Shown here in pieces: positions 9,483 to 15,297 of a stretch of DNA of 64,000 nt. A program made the position numbers and the translations under genes. How positions within the stretch are numbered: the first letter of the stretch is position 1; each line of letters opens with the position of its first letter. Under the pieces are notes generated by a model. The model was not told the DNA's origin. It was given only the letters and a program-made list of their open reading frames with translations, and did not search any database. Origin of the DNA: Paraburkholderia caballeronis (GTDB taxonomy: Bacteria; Pseudomonadota; Gammaproteobacteria; Burkholderiales; Burkholderiaceae); NCBI RefSeq assembly GCF_900104845.1, contig NZ_FNSR01000001.1, positions 1,116,001 to 1,180,000 on the forward strand. The letters run 5' to 3'.

Positions 9483-9950
9483 ATGCCCATGACGATCTCG
9501 CCTCTGTCCGGCGCAACGCCGGTGGTTTCCAATGCGTCGACCGACGCGAGCCAGACCGCGTCCGGTCAGACGTCGGGCAATGCCAGTGCCGGTTCCGGCT
9601 CCAGCGCGGCGTCGTCTTCGAACAAGGGCGGCGCTACCGGCGCGGGCGGCGGCGGGGCGGTTCAGCCGTCCGGTTCGTCGAGCACGTCGGCGTCGACGGA
9701 GCTTGCCGTGCAGGAACTGAAGAAGCTGATCGAACAGCTTCAGCAGCAGTTGCGCTCCATCGAAGCGCGACTGGCGGAACTTGCGAACCGGAACCGGCAG
9801 GGGGAGCCGGACGCGCAGGCGCAGACGGCCGCGCTGCAACAGCAGGCGTCGAGCATTCAGGCCGCGTTGAGCATCGCGGAGTCGTCGCTCGCGAATCTGC
9901 TGTCGGGCAAGACGTCGAGCGTTGGTTCCAACGTCGATACGACGGCCTGA
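9483..9950 (+). CDS. FlxA-like coiled-coil protein
   Basis: 155 residues. The first 75 are Ser/Gly/Ala/Thr-rich and probably disordered. Residues about 78-140 form a Gln/Leu/Glu-rich coiled coil (LAVQELKKLIEQLQQQLRSIEARLAELANRNRQG) resembling the FlxA-like family, named after an E. coli protein under flagellar sigma control. No signal peptide is seen. Role unknown; the resemblance is to a domain of weak functional meaning. The next feature is the terminator that originally followed tRNA-Leu. Confidence 0.65.
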   Translation: MPMTISPLSGATPVVSNASTDASQTASGQTSGNASAGSGSSAASSSNKGGATGAGGGGAVQPSGSSSTSASTELAVQELKKLIEQLQQQLRSIEARLAELANRNRQGEPDAQAQTAALQQQASSIQAALSIAESSLANLLSGKTSSVGSNVDTTA

Positions 9951-10064
9951 CGCGTCGCTGCTCGCCGTCGTTCATCTTGCGCGATGACGCACGCCGGCGC
10001 GGACCACGCCCGATGAACGCTTAAAGCGCCGGGTGCCGGCCGCGGACGCCCGGGCGTTTGCAGC

Positions 10065-10099
10065 AAAAAACCCGCGAAGCCTTGTGCTATCGCGGGTTT
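10065..10099 (-). terminator. Original tRNA-Leu terminator, now left of the element
   Basis: On the minus strand AAACCCGCG / CGCGGGTTT with a 14-base loop is followed by a T run. It has no minus-strand gene before it now, but it lies just outside the left attachment site, at the distance and orientation expected for the terminator of tRNA-Leu before integration. A similar hairpin carried by the element now serves the tRNA at 20616-20650. Confidence 0.75.
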
Positions 10100-10132
10100 C
10101 TGTACTTCCGTGGAACTTGCTGGAATATTCTT

Positions 10133-10150
10133 TGGTGCTCGGGCCGGAAT
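10133..10150. repeat. Left attachment site (attL)
   Basis: The sequence TGGTGCTCGGGCCGGAAT repeats the last bases of the tRNA-Leu gene (TGGTGCCTCGGGCCGGAAT at 20684-20702) except for one missing C. The 13 bases CTCGGGCCGGAAT are identical. Homology stops on the right, where element sequence begins. Confidence 0.75.
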
Positions 10151-10207
10151 AAAACTCTTCCGGCAAAGCCTTATGCAATGGAGTTTTTGGCTTTTTTGTG
10201 GTTTCAC

Positions 10208-10227
10208 ATACCCCCGTAGATACCCCC
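10208..10227. repeat. Left integrase arm-type repeats
   Basis: Two copies of ATACCCCC start 12 bases apart. The same octamer, with the same 12-base period but inverted, overlaps the start of int at 20499-20518, and three ATACCCC copies follow at 20550-20578. Paired repeats at both ends of an element and at its integrase gene are the usual form of arm-type binding sites. Confidence 0.55.
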
Positions 10228-10294
10228 ATATGACGATGCGACTTTGGTTCGGTGCCGGACATTGAAACGACAGAGCCGGAAGCTGAAAACGCGT

Positions 10295-10397
10295 GGGAAC
10301 AGCGGGAACAGGTCAGGTAGACGGATGATTTTCAATGATTTTTTTGTTCCCAAGTTGTTCCCAAAACACTCATATATATGGGAACAAATTGGGAACA
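10295..10397. repeat. Iteron cluster 1 (GGGAACA), candidate ori or crr
   Basis: Three pairs of the heptamer GGGAACA/TGTTCCC: 10295 and 10304 (direct), 10345 and 10356 (inverse orientation), 10380 and 10391 (direct), with in-pair spacing of 9-11 bases. A second cluster of the same heptamer lies 8 kb away after the primase gene. In P4 the alpha protein binds repeats at both ori and crr; the similarity here is in arrangement, not in repeat sequence. Confidence 0.55.
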
Positions 10398-10567
10398 ATC
10401 GCCAGCATACGTATAGTTTGGCTGGGGGATCGTTCTGGCCTGATCGCGTTGAGCTACCCGCCTCTGGAACGCTACGCGCAAAAGAATTGCCCGTGCCGCC
10501 GCCCTTCGGGCCGCGAACGAAAACGGGCCTTGCGGCCCGTGCAAAGTGACTTTTGGATGTAGAGGCG

Positions 10568-11143
10568 TCACGCCGTCGCGCGCACGCGCATGATGGTTTG
10601 GCGGCTCGTGCCATATTGACGCGCGAGCGCCGCCACGCTCTTACCGTCCGCCAGCTCACGCAGCACTTCGGTTCGCTGTTGCTCCGAGAGGGCAGTGGGG
10701 CGGCCCATTGCCTTTCCTTCAGCCTTGGCCCGCGCGATGCCCGCATTCGTGCGCTCGATGAGTAGATCGCGTTCGAACTCAGCGACGGCATTTAGAACCT
10801 GCATCGTCATGCGGCCCGCCGCGCTGGTCAGATCGACACCGCCGAGGGCGAGGCAATGAACGCGCACGCCGCGTTCCGCCAGCGCTTCGACCGTCGTGCG
10901 AACGTCCATAGCATTGCGGCCGAGGCGGTCCAGTTTCGTCACGATCAACACGTCGCCTTCCTCCATGCGGTCGAGCAGCTTGGCGAAACCCGGACGTTGT
11001 TCCGCGCTCACGCTCCCGCTGATGCTCTCGGACACGACGCGGCGCTTGTCGACCGCGAAGCCTGCCGCCTCAATCTCGCGGACTTGGTTGGCGGTAGTTT
11101 GGTCGGACGTGCTGACGCGGACATAGGCGAACGTGCGGGACAT
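10568..11143 (-). CDS. Serine recombinase (resolvase/invertase family)
   Basis: 191 residues, the usual size of small serine recombinases. The nucleophilic serine is in [10 protein letters not shown] near the N terminus, followed by the active-site segment [14 protein letters not shown] and the conserved [29 protein letters not shown]-terminal helix-turn-helix ([19 protein letters not shown]) binds DNA. Upstream repeats TGTACGAA may be its res-like site or operator. It could resolve dimers, invert DNA or help excision of the element; there is no inverted-repeat pair flanking a promoter to prove inversion. The start at MSRTFAYV fits the family. Confidence 0.88.
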   Translation of the reverse strand: MSRTFAYVRVSTSDQTTANQVREIEAAGFAVDKRRVVSESISGSVSAEQRPGFAKLLDRMEEGDVLIVTKLDRLGRNAMDVRTTVEALAERGVRVHCLALGGVDLTSAAGRMTMQVLNAVAEFERDLLIERTNAGIARAKAEGKAMGRPTALSEQQRTEVLRELADGKSVAALARQYGTSRQTIMRVRATA

Positions 11144-11156
11144 ATCAGCTCCGATG

Positions 11157-11195
11157 TGTACGAAAAGGATGTACGAATTATAGGTAGTGTACGAA
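11157..11195. repeat. TGTACGAA repeats upstream of the serine recombinase
   Basis: Three direct copies of TGTACGAA at 11157, 11170 and 11188, with a degenerate inverted copy (TTCCGTACA) at 11212-11220. They lie 14-52 bases upstream of the recombinase start, where res sites or autoregulatory operators of serine recombinases are found. Confidence 0.5.
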
Positions 11196-11393
11196 ACTGT
11201 GCAACCCTTATTTCCGTACATGTTGATTAAGGTATGTCTAAAAGGGTTCGGTTTCGGACATATCCGACAACCGCCGCCACCCGCGCTCAATCCTGCGAAA
11301 ATATCGACCGTCGAGCCTAGGGCGGCCACCCGAAAACCGGATACCTTCACCGGCTGGCTCGACGCTTCATGAAGGTCCACGTGAAGGGTGGAT

Positions 11394-12443
11394 ATGGCAT
11401 TCAAACTGCGACTTGATCCGCGTCTGCGTGCAGCGGATATTTCGGAGGCTGATACGGCCTCGACGACGGCACCAATTCCCGCCCCGCCAACACTGCATGA
11501 GCTTGTCCGGAGCATGGAGCGCGCGAACGTCAACGCGATCGCTGCCATGCGCAATCAGGCCAGCACGATAGAGCAAGGCAAGAAGCGGACTTTTGGCAAA
11601 TTTCGCGCGCGCTGCGCGCGCTCTGCCATCACCTCAATTTCGGTCGAAGCTCCGGCATGGTTGCGCGAGGCGCGGGAGATAAACCGCGAAGCGCGTGAGA
11701 GACGCGACACCGCGCAGGCTGCTGAAAGGGCTGCCGTGCTGGAGCGCGATCATTTCGACCGGCGATACGTCGATAACCAGCGGATATTTTTCTTTTACCT
11801 CACCACCAAAACGCGACCATTCGAGATAGATGCGCTGGCCGTCGCAGTGGCAGAGAGCGGGCCCGGTAAGTATGACCGTGCGAACCTGTTGGCCGCTGTC
11901 ATGCGTTGCGCTGCCGAGGCCGCAGCGAGCGCAGCACAAGAAGGCGTGGCGCTTACGGCACCCCCGCCCGAAGTCGCCGCTGCCCTGCGAAAGATCCGGC
12001 AGTTCGGTGACGATATCGACGGTGCTATTGAGTACGCGGTAACCGGTCAATGCAGCGTCATGCAGCGCTCATACCGCGTTTTCGCTCTGGTCTACAGTCA
12101 TATGTCCCGCCAGCACGATACGACCTGCCGAAAAATAGCTGCGGCATTGCCGGCACCCTGTCCGCCGTCTACCGAGACAGCGAATTCCGATGCCACCACG
12201 TCGTCGTTGAAAAAAAGGCGTGGCGAAACCGGTAGAGACGCAAACGCGATCAAGGGCAGCAGGACCCGCGCCAAAGTCCACGCCGCCGCCGCCAAAATCA
12301 TCGCAGAGCACGGCACGCTTGCTTCGGCCGATACAGCGATCATCGCCAAGAAAGCCGGCGTGTCACCAAGACACGCGCGACGTGTTCTCGACGGTGCCGG
12401 CGACGAAATCCAGCGCTTGGCTGCGGACATTCAAACCACGTGA
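11394..12443 (+). CDS. Unknown element protein with C-terminal HTH-like segment
   Basis: 349 residues, not recognised. The N-terminal third is Arg/Ala-rich and helical, with a probable coiled coil around residues 85-115 ([29 protein letters not shown]). The middle has [24 protein letters not shown], and the C terminus [25 protein letters not shown] looks like a helix-turn-helix. ATG at 11394 is preceded by GAAGGG five bases away; a GTG two codons earlier is also possible. It is divergent from the recombinase. A DNA-binding regulator or partition/replication accessory is plausible but unproven. Confidence 0.65.
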   Translation: MAFKLRLDPRLRAADISEADTASTTAPIPAPPTLHELVRSMERANVNAIAAMRNQASTIEQGKKRTFGKFRARCARSAITSISVEAPAWLREAREINREARERRDTAQAAERAAVLERDHFDRRYVDNQRIFFFYLTTKTRPFEIDALAVAVAESGPGKYDRANLLAAVMRCAAEAAASAAQEGVALTAPPPEVAAALRKIRQFGDDIDGAIEYAVTGQCSVMQRSYRVFALVYSHMSRQHDTTCRKIAAALPAPCPPSTETANSDATTSSLKKRRGETGRDANAIKGSRTRAKVHAAAAKIIAEHGTLASADTAIIAKKAGVSPRHARRVLDGAGDEIQRLAADIQTT

Positions 12444-12545
12444 CATTCCACAAACGCGGACATGCTGTTTTGAGATGCCTCGCGGTGCGCTGAAACTTCG
12501 CTCCAACCTATGCCCAAAGTCGGCTTAGGACAGCTAGGAGCGAAT

Positions 12546-12800
12546 ATGACCCCACCGAACCGACGTGCCATGCGCGCCGCCAGAGAATTACCTCTGGACG
12601 GCTTCTCGCGCTGGAGCGATTTGCAGAGATTCATCCCCGTGTCCCGCGAAACGGTGCGCCAGCACGAGCTGGCGGGCCGCTTTCCGCGTCACCAAAAGAT
12701 CACCCAGCGTTGCACGGTCTGGCCGAACAGGGAAATTCACCGATGGCTGGCGGACCCCGTGAACTATCGCGCCAGCGACATCATCGGGGAGGCCGCATGA
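12546..12800 (+). CDS. AlpA-like excisionase/transcriptional regulator
   Basis: 84 residues with a MerR/excisionase-type winged helix: LDGFSRWSDLQRFIPVSRETVRQHELAGRFPRHQKI...VWPNREIHRWLADP. Proteins of this family are small DNA-binding factors of P4-like and related elements that activate integrase or direct excision. TAGGAG lies seven bases before ATG 12546; the frame is open 12 codons upstream but with no ribosome site. The stop overlaps the next start (ATGA), so translation is coupled with the following gene. Confidence 0.8.
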   Translation: MTPPNRRAMRAARELPLDGFSRWSDLQRFIPVSRETVRQHELAGRFPRHQKITQRCTVWPNREIHRWLADPVNYRASDIIGEAA

Positions 12801-13240
12801 TCGAATTCACCTGCAACGAGGGTACGAAACGCGCTCAGCTCGATAACCTCACGCTCGCCTACTCGGGGGCGTATCGCCGTTGCACAGACCCGCACGCCCG
12901 GCGGATGGGTTCGGCACTGCGTTCGGCATCGAGCCAGCTCTGGACCGCTGGCGGCCCGGAAAACGTCGCGGCCAGCGTGCGCGCCGCCCAGCTCGCAATG
13001 CTGGCCGTCCAGCCCGTCAAGCTGTCGTGCGGCACGAACGCGTATCTCCGCGAGGCTCGATCGGACGTGAACGGTGCTATCGGGTACGAGATGGGCGACA
13101 GCGACGAGCTGGCGGAGGATATCCGGCCGCTCGATGAGGTCGCGGAGGTGTTCTGGTATCGCGGCGACGACAAACACGGGCGGGCCGCTATCGCCGTGCT
13201 GTGCATCATCGAGCGCCTGTTAGCGGCGGAGGTGCAGTGA
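12797..13240 (+). CDS. Unknown small element protein (147 aa)
   Basis: No family recognised. The protein is soluble with no signal or membrane segment. Its middle is Ala/Arg-rich, and the C terminus ends with GRAAIAVLCIIERLLAAEVQ. Its ATG overlaps the stop of the AlpA-like gene and GGGGAGG lies a few bases upstream; its own stop overlaps the next start. It therefore belongs to a tightly packed operon. Confidence 0.68.
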   Translation: MIEFTCNEGTKRAQLDNLTLAYSGAYRRCTDPHARRMGSALRSASSQLWTAGGPENVAASVRAAQLAMLAVQPVKLSCGTNAYLREARSDVNGAIGYEMGDSDELAEDIRPLDEVAEVFWYRGDDKHGRAAIAVLCIIERLLAAEVQ

Positions 13241-13527
13241 TGGCCGACCCCATCAAGGAGGCCGCATCGCTGCGCGACGTAGCGAACGCGGACAAGAAAG
13301 CGGCGGATGCCGCGCTCTACGCAGCTCAAATTGCCCGCCAGCGCGAGCGTTACGCCGCCGCGTATAGCCGCTGTTCCGACGGCGCACGACAGGAAGCAGC
13401 GCGCGGCATCTGCGTGGCTGCGGCCGTGTTCGAGAATGACGCGAAGCGGATGCCGACGCGGGCAAAGCGGGCCGTCGAGCTGCTGAAACACGCGGTTTTC
13501 ATGCTCGATCCGAAGGCCCCGGCATGA
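13240..13527 (+). CDS. Unknown small element protein (95 aa)
   Basis: 95 residues starting MADPIKEAASLRDVANADKKAADAALYAAQIARQ, mostly helical and Ala/Arg-rich. The ATG overlaps the preceding stop and is preceded by GGAGGTGCAGTG. The last base triplet again overlaps a possible ATG (13524). Function unknown. Confidence 0.65.
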   Translation: MADPIKEAASLRDVANADKKAADAALYAAQIARQRERYAAAYSRCSDGARQEAARGICVAAAVFENDAKRMPTRAKRAVELLKHAVFMLDPKAPA

Positions 13528-13614
13528 CGCGCGGCCAAAGTCACTTTATCCACGTGCCGGCGTCGCCGGTTCGCGCCGCCAGTCCCTTCGCTGGAACGTT
13601 CCAGACGGGGCTGG

Positions 13615-13643
13615 TTGCGCGAAGCGGCGGCGCACGCTATTCT
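13615..13643 (+). promoter_or_regulatory. Promoter of the candidate antisense RNA
   Basis: TTGCGC (13615-13620) and TATTCT (13638-13643) are separated by exactly 17 bases, predicting transcription from about 13650. An inverted repeat TGGAACGTTCCA lies upstream at 13592-13603 and could be an operator. Confidence 0.5.
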
Positions 13644-13649
13644 GAGATA

Positions 13650-13723
13650 GCCGCTGAGACAACAGCGGCCGGGTTTGGAAGCCCGAAAATGTTGGCGGAC
13701 AACCGCCGCTGTGCGGTTTTTTT
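13650..13723 (+). ncRNA. Candidate C4/CI-like antisense immunity RNA (about 74 nt)
   Basis: The predicted transcript folds into successive hairpins: GCCGCTG/CAGCGGC (13650-13669), CGGG/CCCG with an 8-base loop (13670-13685), then GGCGG/CCGCC (13694-13707), which competes with the terminator AACCGC/GCGGTT followed by seven T (13701-13723). The segment GTTTGGAAGCCCG (13673-13685) is complementary to 13858-13874, just before the Shine-Dalgarno of the next gene, with a 4-base bulge. Phage P1 c4 and P4 CI RNAs work this way, pairing with a downstream leader to cause premature termination. The assignment rests on architecture, not on a database match. Confidence 0.52.
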
Positions 13724-13889
13724 ACGTCCGTACGCCTTCGCGCGCCCTTACGATCAATGGGCGGGCCTTGGTGGGGAGGGCTTCGGCCCTGCCGGTGCCA
13801 ACGTTCCGGCCTTCCAACCTTGCCATGTGCCCGCTCACCCCATTTGGAAGTGGGAAGCGGGCTTTCAACCAAACGTTGGAGGCCGCACC
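13724..13889 (+). promoter_or_regulatory. Structured leader upstream of the small-gene/replication operon
   Basis: Contains AGGGC-TTCG-GCCCT, a CCCGCT...AGCGGG hairpin (13830-13861), and GGCC-T-TCCAAC (13809-13819) complementary to GTTGGA-GGCC (13875-13884), which would sequester the Shine-Dalgarno GGAGG. CCAACGTT (13799-13806) can also pair with AACGTTGG (13872-13879). These alternative pairings, together with the antisense RNA above, suggest control of translation and read-through. Confidence 0.45.
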
Positions 13890-14066
13890 ATGCGCCAACT
13901 CACGCACGCCCATACCGGGCAAAACCCCATCCTCATTCAGTCCGTCATCCGCGACGCCCTGTGCGCCGCAGCAACCGCCGACACGTATCAATCCGCGCTC
14001 GATGCAACCGGCGCGGCGCTCGTCGCTATCTCGGCACTCGTCCGTACGGAGGTGCGCCATGGCTAA
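13890..14066 (+). CDS. Unknown small element protein (58 aa)
   Basis: 58 residues from MRQLTHAHTGQNPILIQSVIRDALCAA; the ATG has GGAGG seven bases upstream. The same frame is open back to an ATG at 13524 (180 residues), but that longer product would read through the antisense RNA and its structured target, where the translation looks unnatural; the short form is preferred. First gene downstream of the putative immunity RNA. Function unknown. Confidence 0.55.
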   Translation: MRQLTHAHTGQNPILIQSVIRDALCAAATADTYQSALDATGAALVAISALVRTEVRHG

Positions 14067-14340
14067 GGCAAAGTCCCTTCGTTGCCGCCCCGGCGATCTG
14101 GCGCGGGTGATCGAGTCGATCTATCCGGCTCTTGTCGGGCGAATCGTGTTCGTCGAGGCATGGGGCGCGCACGACCGCTGGAATGTGACGCTCTTGGGTG
14201 AGCCTTTCTTCGGTTTCGCGCTTGTCACTGGCAGTCCGATCCTCGGTAACAAGACGATGTTCTACGACTCGTCACTGATGCCGCTGCGCGGCGACACGCC
14301 GGACATGTCCACGCAGAAGCCGGAGGCGATCCATGGCTAA
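14059..14340 (+). CDS. Unknown small element protein (93 aa)
   Basis: 93 residues, MAKAKSLRCRPGDLARVIESIYPALVGRIVFVEAWGAHDRWNVTLLGEPFFGF. The N-terminal half resembles short SH3-like beta barrels found in many phage accessory proteins (CRPGDLA...GRIVFVE...WNVTLLG), but I cannot name a family. It starts inside the last codons of the previous gene with GGAGG before the ATG, and its stop overlaps the next start. Confidence 0.68.
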   Translation: MAKAKSLRCRPGDLARVIESIYPALVGRIVFVEAWGAHDRWNVTLLGEPFFGFALVTGSPILGNKTMFYDSSLMPLRGDTPDMSTQKPEAIHG

Positions 14341-14581
14341 TGCTGACACGCAGACATCCATCATCGAAATGATGGAGAAAATCCAGGACGAAATCATGCA
14401 GGTCAATGGCGGCCTCCATGCCCTTAAGTGGGCAGCGTCGCACGCCTTCGACAACATGGAAGCTTTCTGCGAGTTGTCCATCCGGATACTGCAACCCCTC
14501 ATTGACGGGACCAACTGCGCTGCGGTTCGCCTCGATGACCTGTGCGACGCGCTCACGAAAAGCGAGGTCAACCATGACTAG
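14333..14581 (+). CDS. Unknown small element protein (82 aa)
   Basis: 82 residues, acidic and helical (QTSIIEMMEKIQDEIMQVNGGLHALKWAASHAFDNMEAFCELSIRIL). GGAGGCGATCC precedes the ATG, which overlaps the upstream gene by eight bases; the stop overlaps the next gene. No family recognised. Confidence 0.65.
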   Translation: MANADTQTSIIEMMEKIQDEIMQVNGGLHALKWAASHAFDNMEAFCELSIRILQPLIDGTNCAAVRLDDLCDALTKSEVNHD

Positions 14582-14921
14582 CACGACAATCCGCACGGCC
14601 GTCCTCGAAGCTGTCGATAACGCTCCCGCGCTCGATACCGGCGCACCGCTCGAACTGCAATTCGCCGTCAAACTCGGTGCAACCTGTGCCGATGCCTGGC
14701 TGGAACTGAAAGGCACTGTGCGCCTGCACGACTACGCCGCGCATCAGGCGGATGCGTTCTCGCGTGGCCTGTCGGGCGCGATGCACGAAGCGGGCGAATT
14801 CGACTCGCACCGGCTGGCTGTGAGCCGTCAGGCGTTCGCGGCCGGGATGATGGGGCGGGTGCAGCAGCACCTGCTGGCGGCGCTCGGCATGGTCACGCGC
14901 GATGAGCGCGTAACGCATTAA
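14574..14921 (+). CDS. Unknown small element protein (115 aa)
   Basis: 115 residues, MTSTTIRTAVLEAVDNAPALDTGAPLELQFAVKLGATCADAWLELKGTVRLHDYAAHQADAF, soluble, no recognised domain. Start at 14574 overlaps the previous stop by eight bases and has GCGAGG upstream. It lies in the same coupled series that ends in the primase gene. Confidence 0.65.
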   Translation: MTSTTIRTAVLEAVDNAPALDTGAPLELQFAVKLGATCADAWLELKGTVRLHDYAAHQADAFSRGLSGAMHEAGEFDSHRLAVSRQAFAAGMMGRVQQHLLAALGMVTRDERVTH

Positions 14922-14930
14922 GGGGGAGCC

Positions 14931-15206
14931 ATGCAAAACGCTGACATGGTGCCGCTCCGCGAGGAAAAAAACAGCGTGTTGCGTATCAGGTGCAGTGATG
15001 CGCGCGATGTCTATGCGGAGGCGGTATCCCGTGCCGAACTGGCGCGCGGGCTGGCGGATTCGATGTGCTCTATCGACGTGCTCAATGACGATGGCGTGGC
15101 ACTGCTGCACAACGTAACGGCCGCAATCGACGCCCTGATTGGTGACGCGATGGGTCTTTACCGCTGCGCCCACGACATGCAGGCGAAACCGAAGCGCATC
15201 GAGTAG
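14931..15206 (+). CDS. Unknown small element protein (91 aa)
   Basis: 91 residues with a regular Shine-Dalgarno (AAGGGGGAGCC) and a nine-base gap from the preceding gene. Rich in Ala, Asp and Leu, helical, no signal peptide. Last small gene before the replication gene. Function unknown. Confidence 0.65.
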   Translation: MQNADMVPLREEKNSVLRIRCSDARDVYAEAVSRAELARGLADSMCSIDVLNDDGVALLHNVTAAIDALIGDAMGLYRCAHDMQAKPKRIE

Positions 15207-15297
15207 CCGTATCAACAGGGTTGATTAGCCGGGTAGCTGGCGGTGCGGTTTGCACTACTAATCGCATGCCAGTCCGGCCATAACGTGGCAAGGAAAT

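Larger units (their letters stand above)
10151..10567. other. Gene-free left end of the element: arm sites and iterons
   Basis: No credible coding frame. The stretch holds two ATACCCCC arm-type repeats (10208-10227), six copies of GGGAACA/TGTTCCC between 10295 and 10397, a CATATATATG palindrome at 10371-10380, a GGGCC hairpin and one AAAGTGACTTT site (10543-10553). It is AT-richer than its surroundings around 10320-10410, as expected of a replication or control site. Confidence 0.6.

Noticed and set aside
13524..14066. A 180-codon open frame starting with an ATGA overlap
   Set aside because: Its first two thirds run through the antisense RNA, terminator and structured leader and read as unnatural protein. 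A well-placed ribosome site supports a start at 13890 instead.
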